In this document: piece by piece, positions 1 through 6,503 of the stretch
Position numbering within the stretch: position 1 is the stretch's first letter
How the letters are laid out: each line of letters starts with the position of its first letter
Assembly: GCA_903835065.1 (NCBI GenBank)
Contig: CAILLO010000024.1
Location: 1-32,426, forward strand
DNA: 32,426 nucleotides
Source: an uncultured Eubacteriales bacterium
Lineage (GTDB): Bacteria > Bacillota > Clostridia > Saccharofermentanales > UBA5734
Reading direction: 5' to 3'
Notes under the pieces: model-generated
Told to the model about the DNA's origin: nothing
Databases searched by the model: none
Seen by the model: the letters and a program-made list of their open reading frames with translations, nothing else
Made by a program: the position numbers and the translations under genes

Positions 1-363
1 TCGATACAGGACGGAATACGTGCCCGCGACCAGCGAGGTGGTCGCGATCGGCTTCGGCGTCGCCGTCGGGGCGGGTGTCGCGGTGGGCTTCGCGGTAGGC
101 CGCGGAGTCGGGGCCTTCGTGGGGCCCGGAGTCGGGGTCGGCCCGGATGAAGGCTCCGGTGCGGACGTGTCCGTCGCGGAAGGCTCCGGCGTGCCGGTGG
201 GGAAGAGGGACGGAGTCAGCGACGGGAGAATCCGCGCGCAGGCGACGACGAGAAGCAACGCCAGAGCCACCCCGGCGATCGGGACCAGACGGCGGTACCG
301 CCTCGGTCCGGCGATCCGGCCCTGGGACATCGGCGGGAGGGGGTTCTGCGTCTCGCTCGGCAC
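1..363 (-). CDS. Putative lipoprotein with Thr/Pro-rich linker, partial
   Basis: This reading frame is open from a GTG at 363 to the left edge (121 codons, no stop), so the C-terminal part is missing. The GTG is preceded on its own strand by an AAGGAAGG-type ribosome-binding site. An in-frame ATG at 330 is a weaker alternative. The N-terminus is Arg-rich, followed by one hydrophobic segment (about residues 27-41) ending in VVAC. That fits a lipobox, with Cys42 as the lipidated residue. About 60 residues rich in Thr, Pro, Ala and Ser follow, typical of a flexible linker outside the membrane, before the edge cuts the protein at a probable folded domain. The functional domain is outside the window, so no role can be assigned. 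It is divergent from the riboswitch-controlled adhesin locus. Confidence 0.72.
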   Translation of the reverse strand, partial: MPSETQNPLPPMSQGRIAGPRRYRRLVPIAGVALALLLVVACARILPSLTPSLFPTGTPEPSATDTSAPEPSSGPTPTPGPTKAPTPRPTAKPTATPAPTATPKPIATTSLVAGTYSVLYR

Positions 364-404
364 TGCGCCTTCCTTTCCCCGGACCTCCTGGAGGCACGGT
401 GAAT

Positions 405-441
405 GCAGTCCCATTATAGCAGACGTCGCGGACCCGAATCG
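405..441 (-). promoter_or_regulatory. Probable promoter of the leftward lipoprotein gene
   Basis: On the minus strand a perfect TATAAT -10 box lies at 418-413, about 50 nt upstream of the GTG at 363. The region 17 nt further upstream does not resemble TTGACA, so the -35 element is weak or absent. Confidence 0.45.
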
Positions 442-463
442 CCCGAAACCACGAAACACCCTG

Positions 464-492
464 TTGACAAGCCTTTCTGGCCGTGATATGTT
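464..492 (+). promoter_or_regulatory. Strong sigma-A type promoter ahead of the class I c-di-GMP riboswitch
   Basis: A perfect TTGACA (464-469), a 17-nt spacer and TATGTT (487-492) give a near-consensus vegetative promoter. The start of transcription would fall near 499, a few bases before the riboswitch aptamer. Confidence 0.85.
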
Positions 493-499
493 GCTCACG

Positions 500-592
500 T
501 AGAGTCCTATCACGAAACGGCAAACCCGGCGAAAGCCGGCGGCGCAAAGCTACAGGGCCTTCCGACCTCGGTCGATGGCAGCCAGCTCCCGA
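500..592 (+). promoter_or_regulatory. Cyclic-di-GMP-I (GEMM-I) riboswitch
   Basis: The RNA carries the class I cyclic-di-GMP landmarks in order. First comes CACGAAACGGCAAACC, close to the Vibrio cholerae Vc2 aptamer. Next is a GC stem closed by a GAAA tetraloop (CCGGC-GAAA-GCCGG, 526-539), then the conserved CGCAAAGC (543-550). Last is CTACAGGGCCTTC, leading to the second helix and the GATGGCAGCC block (574-583). It begins just after a strong promoter, as a leader should. The outer P1 helix is weak (about GAGT with GCTC). The expression platform is unclear: a short CCC/GGGG pairing followed by five T (604-608) is the only terminator-like feature nearby. The natural target on this strand is the adhesin at 1285, although another promoter and a class II riboswitch intervene. 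Confidence 0.85.
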
Positions 593-610
593 AAGAGAAG
601 GGGTTTTTCT

Positions 611-796
611 ATGTTCAGGAACCTCCCCTCCTCCTTCTTCAATGGGATCCCCACGGTGGACCGCTTCGGTCCTTCCGTTTTCGTCGTCGTTTCGTGCAAC
701 CCTCTTCGCGCCTTCCAGGCGTCGGCCCCGATTTCCGTCAACCCCGGACCCGTAGCGGTGGATGGAATTTTCATGCGTTCGCGCATGGGAAGATAG
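611..796 (+). CDS. Small ORF directly after the c-di-GMP-I riboswitch (doubtful)
   Basis: A 61-codon frame starts at the ATG at 611, preceded by GAGAAGGGG at a plausible distance. It ends with TAG at 794-796. The predicted peptide has a short hydrophobic stretch (FVVVS) and matches nothing I recognise. Third-position G+C is high but below that of clear genes here. It may be a leader peptide or a chance ORF. It is listed because it is the only frame with a start site immediately downstream of the first riboswitch. Confidence 0.22.
   Translation: MFRNLPSSFFNGIPTVDRFGPSVFVVVSCNPLRAFQASAPISVNPGPVAVDGIFMRSRMGR
658..683 (+). terminator. Possible intrinsic terminator after the c-di-GMP-I leader
   Basis: A perfect 6-bp hairpin, GGACCG-CTT-CGGTCC (658-672), is followed by a T-rich but interrupted tract (TTCCGTTTTC). 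It could stop transcripts that start at the first promoter. It lies inside the doubtful small ORF. Confidence 0.33.
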
Positions 797-1104
797 TACC
801 TTTTTGTCGGCACGTCCGCTGGAAACGGCGGCAGGTAGAGTCGGACGAGCAGAAACGGCAGGACGGCAGGCGCGATCGGATCGCATTCGCTGACGCATGG
901 ATCATGGGTCCCGGAACGGAAGAACGGCTCCGCGGCATTCTGCAGGCGGCTTTCGCGACGACGAACGAGGAAGTGGATCGTCAGGATCAGGAAGAATGGT
1001 CCCACCGGCGAGCGGCACGCGTCGGTGAACGAACCGCTTCCTCCTTTGTGGGGTCCAATGACCCCTGATGACCCAAAATGAAGGCTTTCCGTATCATATG
1101 GCAT
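797..1104. other. Unexplained non-coding-like region between the two riboswitches
   Basis: No convincing gene is seen on either strand. The frames that span it have unremarkable composition and no recognisable domain. It follows a UUCG-capped hairpin (CATGCG-TTCG-CGCATG, 772-787) and contains a short T5 tract near 801-805, purine-rich sequence, and a perfect hairpin GGGGTC-CAAT-GACCCC (1050-1065). The latter ends 40 nt before the next promoter, where an operator could sit. I cannot assign a function. Confidence 0.4.
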
Positions 1105-1133
1105 TTGACAAGGCATTGAAGCGGTTGTAGATT
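1105..1133 (+). promoter_or_regulatory. Sigma-A type promoter of the adhesin transcript
   Basis: TTGACA (1105-1110), a 17-nt spacer and TAGATT (1128-1133). The start would be near 1140, placing the perfect hairpin GCAATGTT-ACAAA-AACATTGC (1143-1163) at the 5' end of the RNA, just ahead of the class II riboswitch. Such a 5' hairpin may stabilise the transcript. Confidence 0.82.
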
Positions 1134-1182
1134 GATGTTGCGGCAATGTTACAAAAACATTGCAGAACACAACACAGCCAAG

Positions 1183-1282
1183 GATTGGGGATGCAAGGAT
1201 CCGCGCACTTTAATTGGGCACCTGGTGCGCGGGGAGCTAGTGGTGCAACCGGCCCCGATTCCTACCGAAGAGGAGGAATCGG
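1183..1282 (+). promoter_or_regulatory. Cyclic-di-GMP-II riboswitch with SD-controlling platform
   Basis: The core matches the class II cyclic-di-GMP aptamer described from Clostridium: a P2 loop reading TTTAATTGGGCACCTG (1209-1224) and a 3' part GAGCTAGTGGTGCAACCGG (1234-1252). P2 pairs CCGCGCAC (1201-1208) with GTGCGCGG (1225-1232). The pseudoknot pairs GCACC (1218-1222) with GGTGC (1242-1246). P1 pairs GATTGGGG (1183-1190) with CCCCGATT (1253-1260). The 3' strand of P1 is shared: CCGATTCC (1255-1262) is also a perfect 8-bp match to GGAATCGG (1275-1282), which overlaps the AGGAGG ribosome-binding site (1271-1276). Ligand-stabilised P1 should therefore free the site, giving an ON switch for the adhesin at 1285. 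The ON polarity is inferred from this base-pairing; it agrees with class II switches studied in C. difficile. Confidence 0.92.
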
Positions 1283-1284
1283 AG

Positions 1285-2727
1285 ATGAATAGTCAAGTTT
1301 TCAAGAGGTCTCGGCTTCGCGGCTCCAAGATGGCCGTGACGATGGCAGTGGTGGCGATTGTTACATTGCTGGTATTCTCCATGGTTTCCGGCGCCATCGA
1401 TTATTCGCAAACCTACAAGTATACCGGCAGCGGAACGGCCGGATACGGGCAAGCCTATCGATTCTCCATGACGGAAGGTTGGTACGCTTTCTGCGGAGAC
1501 TATTCCGTATATATCAACACATCGTCGAATTATGTAAAGGTTCCGCTCGACGAACCGAATCTCGCCAGCATCTGCAACATCACGAATCCCGACAAGATCC
1601 GTGCAATTCTGAACTACAGTTGGAATCACACAAGCAAGGAAGACATCACGGCCGTCCAGTACGCTCTGTGGCACTTCATCACGTTTTCGGGCAGCACACC
1701 CCCGACGCTGACGTCATCTTCCGTGGGTTCGTCACATTATGACGCGGTCAAGGCCATCTATGACATGTTGCTCGATGACGCGCAGACTCCTCCCATTACG
1801 GCCGCTGAAGCCTCGACCGTGAACACGTTCACTCTTGTGGGCCCTCTCTCCGGGTCCTGGGCGCTGACGGGCGGCGTCACGCAGTACACCTTCGATTTCA
1901 GTGCGACGAGCTCGACCGGCGCCGCGATCGTCTTCGATGTTCTGGGCAGCGGCGGGACATCGCTCGACGCCTCCAAGTACGAAATCGTCGATATGGGATC
2001 CGGCGATTACCAGCTCATCCTGAAGGGCGTGACTTCGCCGACCTCCTTCACACTGAAGGCCACAACGCTGAAGAACAAGTCCACTGATGCCGAAGTGTTC
2101 GTCACCTACGACAATAAGCGCGGAACATACAGCCTGAACCGCGAGCATTCCCAAACGGTGATTGGCATTCTGCTCAGCCAAACGACCCAATCCGAAATTT
2201 TCGGCCTCTCCTGCACGGATCCGACCCCGACCCCGACCCCCAGCAACACACCTACGCCGACCCCAAGCAACACTCCGACCCCGACCCCCAGCAACACTCC
2301 TACGCCGACCCCCAGCAACACTCCTACGCCGACCCCCAGCAACACTCCGACCCCGACCCCCAGCAACACTCCTACGCCGACCCCCAGCAATACTCCTACG
2401 CCGACCCCCAGCAATACTCCTACGCCGACCCCCAGCAACACACCTACGCCGACCCCGAGTGACACTCCTACGCCGACCCCCAGCGTCACACCGACCCCTA
2501 CCCCGAGTGACACTCCTACGCCGACCCCCAGCAACACGCCGACTCCCACCCCTGAGATCTCGATACCTCAGGACACCCCGCCTCTGACCACCATCACGTC
2601 CGAAGCGACCGTCACCGAACCCCCGCTGCCCAAGACCGGCGGCGTGGATACCAACCTTCTCTACCTGCTCGGCTCCGCACTCGTTGCGGGCGGCCTGATG
2701 CTCAAGAGACGTCGGAACGACCGCTAA
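1285..2727 (+). CDS. LPxTG-anchored thioester-domain (TQXA-like) adhesin
   Basis: A 480-residue surface protein. A basic N-terminus and hydrophobic segment (about 17-36) form a signal peptide. The next part resembles a thioester (TED/TQXA) domain, with Cys70 in YAFCGDY and Gln125 in AVQYALW as the expected Cys-Gln thioester pair, which in this family can bond covalently to host or substrate amines. A second beta-rich region (about 170-300) is followed by a TPTPTPSN stalk, then LPKTG (448-452), a hydrophobic stretch and KRRRNDR, the classic sortase signal. The ATG at 1285 is chosen because AGGAGG lies 8 nt upstream and the riboswitch ends there; the longer frame from 1132 would translate the aptamer. 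A sortase gene follows. The role in attachment is inferred from domain architecture and cyclic-di-GMP control. Confidence 0.9.
   Translation: MNSQVFKRSRLRGSKMAVTMAVVAIVTLLVFSMVSGAIDYSQTYKYTGSGTAGYGQAYRFSMTEGWYAFCGDYSVYINTSSNYVKVPLDEPNLASICNITNPDKIRAILNYSWNHTSKEDITAVQYALWHFITFSGSTPPTLTSSSVGSSHYDAVKAIYDMLLDDAQTPPITAAEASTVNTFTLVGPLSGSWALTGGVTQYTFDFSATSSTGAAIVFDVLGSGGTSLDASKYEIVDMGSGDYQLILKGVTSPTSFTLKATTLKNKSTDAEVFVTYDNKRGTYSLNREHSQTVIGILLSQTTQSEIFGLSCTDPTPTPTPSNTPTPTPSNTPTPTPSNTPTPTPSNTPTPTPSNTPTPTPSNTPTPTPSNTPTPTPSNTPTPTPSNTPTPTPSDTPTPTPSVTPTPTPSDTPTPTPSNTPTPTPEISIPQDTPPLTTITSEATVTEPPLPKTGGVDTNLLYLLGSALVAGGLMLKRRRNDR
2221..2552 (+). repeat. 24-nt tandem repeat encoding the Thr/Pro stalk
   Basis: About 14 imperfect copies of a 24-nt unit encode TPTPTPSN, with Asn replaced by Asp or Val in three late copies. 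The units differ mainly at synonymous bases (for example CCTACGCCGACC against CCGACCCCGACC). Such arrays change copy number by slippage, so stalk length may vary between strains. Long open frames on the opposite strand here are artefacts of the repeat. Confidence 0.93.
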
Positions 2728-2744
2728 GGTCCGTGGATGAACCG

Positions 2745-2780
2745 AAGGCCCCCCGATGTCCTCGGGGGGCCTTCTCTTTG
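2745..2780 (+). terminator. Intrinsic terminator between adhesin and sortase
   Basis: A 12-bp perfect stem, AAGGCCCCCCGA (2745-2756) with TCGGGGGGCCTT (2762-2773), has a 5-nt loop and is followed by CTCTTTG. It should end most adhesin transcripts and leave lower read-through expression of the sortase. Confidence 0.85.
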
Positions 2781-2800
2781 CCCGAAAGGATTCGACCGAC

Positions 2801-3517
2801 ATGAAGAGCAACGTGAAAGCCGCAAGAAAGCACAGTGAGCACAAGTGGACCTCGAACGTCGCCATCCTGTGCGGCGCCGCGATCCTCCTGACGACGGGCG
2901 GCACTGAAATCTACAATTACCTGCAGCGGCGCGCGGCCGAAGCCAACTTCGGCGCGCAAATGCAGCAGTTGGAGGCCGCGGCCCTGACCGCGGCGGCGCA
3001 GGCGAGTCCGACGACCGCACCGCCCACGCCCGGCGTGGGCACTCCCATGCCGACGGTCGCCGTGCCGATCGTCACGGGCAACGCGAATCCGACTCTGGCG
3101 CCCATCGCGTCGTTCCAGGTCCTCGGCATCCTCACGATCAAGAGCATGGGCCTCACGGTCCCCGTCGTCGAAGGCACCGGCACGGACCAACTGCACGTCA
3201 CGGTCGGCCACATCGCCGGCACGCCGATGCCCGGGCAGCTCGGGAACTCCGCGCTGGCGGGCCACCGCAGCGGCGTCTCCGCCAAGCCTTTCGTGCATCT
3301 CGACTACGTCCACGTCGGCGACAGCATCGACTTCTTCGACGGCGGCACGACCTACCGCTACATCGTCTTCAAGACCTTCGTGGTCAAGCCCGACGAGAAC
3401 TGGGTCCTCCGGCCGCTGGCGGACTCCCCGTACACGATGACCCTGATCAGCTGCTACTATCCTCTGTTCGGAGCGACCGAGCGCCTGATCGTCCAGGGAC
3501 GCCTCCAAGGCACCTGA
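2801..3517 (+). CDS. Sortase, class D-like
   Basis: A 238-residue membrane-anchored transpeptidase expected to cleave LPxTG-type signals and attach proteins such as the upstream adhesin to the cell wall. One transmembrane segment (about 19-34) is followed by an Ala/Pro/Thr-rich linker (about 60-100) and a sortase barrel. The catalytic triad is visible: His155 in ALAGHRSG, Cys218 in TLISCYYP and Arg228 in ATERLIVQG. The TLxxC and the single N-terminal anchor fit class D better than class C, which would have a C-terminal segment, but class is not certain. The ATG at 2801 is used because it follows the terminator hairpin and has AAAGGA 10 nt upstream; a longer frame would run back through the hairpin. 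Confidence 0.9.
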   Translation: MKSNVKAARKHSEHKWTSNVAILCGAAILLTTGGTEIYNYLQRRAAEANFGAQMQQLEAAALTAAAQASPTTAPPTPGVGTPMPTVAVPIVTGNANPTLAPIASFQVLGILTIKSMGLTVPVVEGTGTDQLHVTVGHIAGTPMPGQLGNSALAGHRSGVSAKPFVHLDYVHVGDSIDFFDGGTTYRYIVFKTFVVKPDENWVLRPLADSPYTMTLISCYYPLFGATERLIVQGRLQGT

Positions 3518-3553
3518 TTCCCCGCACCTCGCGTCTTTGCGCTCCTTCTGGGT

Positions 3554-3559
3554 TATAAT
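3554..3559 (+). promoter_or_regulatory. -10 box for the pilus-like operon
   Basis: A perfect TATAAT lies 51 nt before the pilC ATG. No good -35 match is found at the expected distance, so this promoter may be weak or need an activator. Confidence 0.5.
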
Positions 3560-3610
3560 GGGTGCGTACCGGTTTCCCCGGCTGCCGCCGGGCCCGGAAG
3601 GAGCGTGCGC

Positions 3611-4669
3611 ATGGTTCGAATTCCGAGACCCGTCCGACTCCTCCCCGCCGCCGACCTCTCCTGGATGTGCGGCCAGGCCGCGCTCGTCCTGCGCGCCGGC
3701 ATTCCGCTCGGCGAGGGACTTTCCATGGTCGCCGCCAGCACGTCCGACCGCCGGGCCGCCGATGCGCTGGACCGGCTCGCCGCCGGCGTATCGGACCGGA
3801 AGGCGCTGTCGGCCGCGATGGCCGAGATCGGCGGATTCCCGTCCTATTCGGTCGACATGGTCAAAGTCGGAGAATACACGGGAAATCTCGACAAGGTGCT
3901 CGAGAACCTGTCCGACTACTTCGAGAAGGAAGACCACATCCGGAAGCGCCTGCGCGGCGCCCTGGTGTATCCGGCGGTCCTCCTCGCGATGATGGCCGCG
4001 ATCATCCTCATGCTTGTAGTCGAGGTCCTGCCCGTCTTCCGCAACATCCTCGCCTCCCTCGGCGGCACGCTGCCCGGCTTCTCGGCCTTCCTGCTGGATG
4101 CGGGCGCCTGGCTCGTCGATTTCGCCTGGATCTGGATCCCGGTGCTCGCCCTCCTGGTCGCGGCCTGCGTCCTGTTCTTCCGTCTTCCGTCGATGCGTCG
4201 GTCGTCCGACGCCCTGCGCCTGAAGTTGCCCTTCTTCCAGGGACTCTACCGTCGCCTGCACGCCGCCCGGTTCAGCCTGGCGATGGGCTACCTCCTCGGC
4301 AGCGGCGTCGGTCTCGAGGAATCGATCCGGCTGTCCTCCAGCGTCGTCGGGAATTCCGTCGTCTCGGAGCGCCTCGAGGTCTGCCGCCGCATCGTCGCGG
4401 CCGGGGGAGACCCGTTCGATGCCCTCGGCGCCACGAAGATCTTCCCGCCTCTCTTCGTCCACATGCTCGCGCTGGGCAACCGCACCGGCGAACTCGACTC
4501 GGTGATGCGCCGCGTCTCCCGCCTCTACGAGGAGGAGGTCGACGCCAGCCTGCGCCGGATCACCGGCATCGTGGAACCCCTGCTCGTGACGCTTCTGTCG
4601 ATCGTCGTGGGTTCGATCCTCCTCTCGGTCATGCTGCCGCTGATCGGCATCATGTCCTCGATCGGCTGA
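3611..4669 (+). CDS. pilC: PilC/GspF-like inner membrane platform protein
   Basis: A 352-residue type II secretion F family protein, the inner membrane platform that couples the cytoplasmic ATPases to pilin assembly. Two T2SSF repeats are visible. The first carries VKVGEYTGNLDKVLENLSDY, the second LALGNRTGELDSVMRRVSRL, each followed by hydrophobic helices (about 115-140, 165-195 and 320-348). The ATG at 3611 is chosen over the GTG at 3605 because AAGGAG lies at a proper distance only for the former. It is first in a six-gene operon ending in pilT. The family also serves competence (ComGB) and secretion systems, so the platform is certain but the machine it serves is inferred from pilT. Confidence 0.9.
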   Translation: MVRIPRPVRLLPAADLSWMCGQAALVLRAGIPLGEGLSMVAASTSDRRAADALDRLAAGVSDRKALSAAMAEIGGFPSYSVDMVKVGEYTGNLDKVLENLSDYFEKEDHIRKRLRGALVYPAVLLAMMAAIILMLVVEVLPVFRNILASLGGTLPGFSAFLLDAGAWLVDFAWIWIPVLALLVAACVLFFRLPSMRRSSDALRLKLPFFQGLYRRLHAARFSLAMGYLLGSGVGLEESIRLSSSVVGNSVVSERLEVCRRIVAAGGDPFDALGATKIFPPLFVHMLALGNRTGELDSVMRRVSRLYEEEVDASLRRITGIVEPLLVTLLSIVVGSILLSVMLPLIGIMSSIG

Positions 4670-4682
4670 GGGAAGGCCGCGG

Positions 4683-5003
4683 ATGAACCGCATCGGACGG
4701 GAACGGGACTACGGGGCCCTCGCGCGGTGGATCACGGTCGCGATCACCGCGGTGCTCGCCATCGTCGTCGCGGTCGCGCTGCTTCAAGTCTCAGGCCGCA
4801 CCGGGGATCTGTCGACCGCGTCCGTCGAGCGGGCGATCCGCAGTTCGATCGCCCAGTGCTACGCGCTCGAAGGCGCCTATCCGCCCGACCTCGCCTATCT
4901 CGAGAAGAACTACGGGCTGCTGCTGGACGAAAAGCGCTACATCTTCGATTACCAGGTGCCCGGCGCCAACGTGTTCCCGATCGTCAGAGTGGTCGTCCGA
5001 TGA
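4683..5003 (+). CDS. Small pseudopilin-like membrane protein
   Basis: A 106-residue protein with one N-terminal hydrophobic helix (about 17-38), then a short amphipathic stretch and AIRSSIAQCYALEGAYPPDL. That pattern is typical of the alpha-1 end and first loop of GspG/PilA-like minor pilins. No clear prepilin peptidase site (Gly followed by Phe/Met and Glu at +5) precedes the helix, so it may not be processed in the usual way. It sits 13 nt after pilC and overlaps the next gene by 4 nt (ATGA). The likely role is a minor component of the pilus-like fibre or its base, inferred mainly from context. Confidence 0.7.
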   Translation: MNRIGRERDYGALARWITVAITAVLAIVVAVALLQVSGRTGDLSTASVERAIRSSIAQCYALEGAYPPDLAYLEKNYGLLLDEKRYIFDYQVPGANVFPIVRVVVR

Positions 5004-5500
5004 GCGCGCGAAGGGCCGGCAAGGCCAACGCCGAGTTCGTGCTGTACATGTCCCTGCTGCTGATCCTGGGCCTACTGGTCTTCTCGCTGGCCGCCGCCGG
5101 CAGCCGCGCCTACGCGAAGCTGGTCGACCGCAAGGAGCGGGACGGGGAACTGCGCGTCGCGGTCTCCTACCTCGAGGTCGTGCTGCGCAAGCATGACGCC
5201 GCGGGCGCCGTGAAGCTCGGCGACAACCCCTTCGGGTCGGGCCCGGCGCTGTTCCTGTCGGACGAATCGAACGGCGAGATCTACGAGACGGTGGTCTTCT
5301 GCCAGGACGGCGCGCTGCGCGAGCTGATGTACCTCGAGGGCACCGTCCATACCTACGACATGTCGACGGTCGTGTCCACGGTCGCCCAGGTCGAGTTCGC
5401 GGCCGAAGGGCAGGGCGTCCGCGTCCGGGCGGTCGCCACGGACGGCATGTCGCTGTCCTCCTATATCCACCTGCGCTCCTACGCGGGGGCGACGCCATGA
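5000..5500 (+). CDS. DUF4860-like pseudopilin-cluster protein
   Basis: A 166-residue protein with one hydrophobic helix near the N-terminus (about 14-33). A soluble domain follows with AVSYLEVVLRKHDAAG and NGEIYETVVFCQDGALREL, a pattern I associate with DUF4860 proteins found in type IV pilus clusters of Firmicutes. The function is not established. It has no canonical prepilin cleavage motif. Start and stop overlap both neighbours by 4 nt, so it is translationally coupled in the pilus-like operon and probably a structural or assembly part of the same machine. Confidence 0.75.
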   Translation: MSARRAGKANAEFVLYMSLLLILGLLVFSLAAAGSRAYAKLVDRKERDGELRVAVSYLEVVLRKHDAAGAVKLGDNPFGSGPALFLSDESNGEIYETVVFCQDGALRELMYLEGTVHTYDMSTVVSTVAQVEFAAEGQGVRVRAVATDGMSLSSYIHLRSYAGATP

Positions 5501-5967
5501 GCGCCGGGCGCGCGGCGGTCCGCCGCAGGCAGGTACGGACGGGCTTCACGCTCGCCGAACTCGTGATGTCGATCGCGGTGCTCGCGCTCGCCGGCGTGTT
5601 CCTCGCGCAGGTGTTCCTGTCGGCCGACCGGATGGCCACGAAGGCCTCGGACCTCGACCACGCCGTGTCGCTGTGCACGACGGTCGCCGAAGAATGGAAG
5701 GCGGGAGCGGTCTCTCCAGGCGATCTCGCCGAGTTCGCGGGCGGGCAGACCGTGGCGAACGCCCACGGCGGCTACGACGGAAGCGGTTGGCTCGATGCCG
5801 GAATGAAGCCCTGCGCGCCGGCCGACGCCAGATTCACGTATGCGGTCCACGTCGTCTGGGACGTCGACCTCTACAGGTTCACGGTGACGGTATCGTACAA
5901 GGGCGACGCGAAGGCGCTCTATTCCCTCGAGGCCGCGCGCTGGGCGCCGGCTCCGGCGGTCTCGTGA
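5497..5967 (+). CDS. Type IV prepilin / pseudopilin
   Basis: A 156-residue prepilin with a 16-residue basic leader ending in Gly and the canonical sequence GFTLAELV. Cleavage after Gly16 would leave N-methylated Phe, and Glu21 is the conserved Glu5 of the mature pilin. A hydrophobic alpha-1 helix runs to about residue 42, followed by a soluble domain with two Cys residues (Cys61 and Cys108). It is the only gene in the cluster with a textbook prepilin peptidase site. It resembles PilV/ComGD-type minor pilins rather than a typical major pilin, but the rank cannot be decided. No peptidase gene is in the window. Confidence 0.88.
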   Translation: MSAGRAAVRRRQVRTGFTLAELVMSIAVLALAGVFLAQVFLSADRMATKASDLDHAVSLCTTVAEEWKAGAVSPGDLAEFAGGQTVANAHGGYDGSGWLDAGMKPCAPADARFTYAVHVVWDVDLYRFTVTVSYKGDAKALYSLEAARWAPAPAVS

Positions 5968-6503
5968 CCGCGCGGCGCGCCGGCCCGGCCGGCTTCCGCC
6001 TCCGGCTCCGCTCCCGCCGCGGCAGCGCCTCCGCCGTCGTCGTGATGGTGACCGTGCTGCTCGCCGTGTTCGGCGTGCTCGCCCTCGTCTCCTCCTATTC
6101 CGGCTACAAGCTCGCACAGCGCCACGCCGACTGGACGACCGCCTACTACAAGGTGGACTCCCAGGCGGAGGGCGCGCTCGCCCTGATCGAGGGCGACCTC
6201 GCGGCCGCGGCCGCCGAGGCGGGCGACGTCTCCGCCACCGGGCGGTTCCCGGCCCTTGCGGCCCTGGCGCTGGCCGACCGAGTCCCGGAAGGGCAGGGGT
6301 CCGTCGTCGGCGACGCGAAGGGGTTCACGATCCAGATCAACGTCGGCGATGCCGCCGGGCAGCTGATCCGCATGGAATTGCGCGTCGACTTCCAGGATGG
6401 CCCGATCCCGACCCGACTCTGCCGCATCGCCTCCTGGCGGCAGTGGCAGAAGCCGTACGCGTACGACGAGAACCCGGGAGACGTGTGGGGAGGCCAAGGA
6501 TGA
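5964..6503 (+). CDS. PilX-like membrane protein of the pilus cluster
   Basis: A 179-residue protein with a Gly/Arg-rich N-terminus and one hydrophobic helix (about 24-44, ASAVVVMVTVLLAVFG). An extracytoplasmic domain follows, with an Ala-rich helix carrying EGALALIEGDL. The GTG start at 5964 overlaps the previous stop (GTGA), and the gene overlaps pilT by 4 nt. The layout (short N-terminus, helix, then a region with conserved acidic and Ala residues) recalls PilX/GspK-like minor components, but similarity is loose and there is no clear prepilin motif. The role is inferred from operon membership. Confidence 0.72.
   Translation: MTARRAGPAGFRLRLRSRRGSASAVVVMVTVLLAVFGVLALVSSYSGYKLAQRHADWTTAYYKVDSQAEGALALIEGDLAAAAAEAGDVSATGRFPALAALALADRVPEGQGSVVGDAKGFTIQINVGDAAGQLIRMELRVDFQDGPIPTRLCRIASWRQWQKPYAYDENPGDVWGGQG

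Noticed and set aside
611-1080. Group I intron between the riboswitches, as in a C. difficile class II locus
   Set aside because: An AAGATAGTACC near 790 faintly recalls the S element, but no matching P7 strand or P-Q-R elements were found.
550-1170. Leftward 206-codon frame opposite the first riboswitch region
   Set aside because: It runs through the promoter and both strands of the aptamer, has no recognisable domain or ribosome-binding site, and its codon use is unlike that of the clear genes.
1132-1284. Longer start of the adhesin gene at 1132
   Set aside because: It would translate the class II aptamer; the ATG at 1285 has the AGGAGG and begins a proper signal peptide.
2106-2549. Leftward Gly/Val-rich frames opposite the Thr/Pro repeat
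   Set aside because: They are the complement of a repeat coding for TPTPTPSN and have no start signal or independent support.
2221-2552. CRISPR array
   Set aside because: The units are contiguous, in frame and without unique spacers, so this is a coding tandem repeat.
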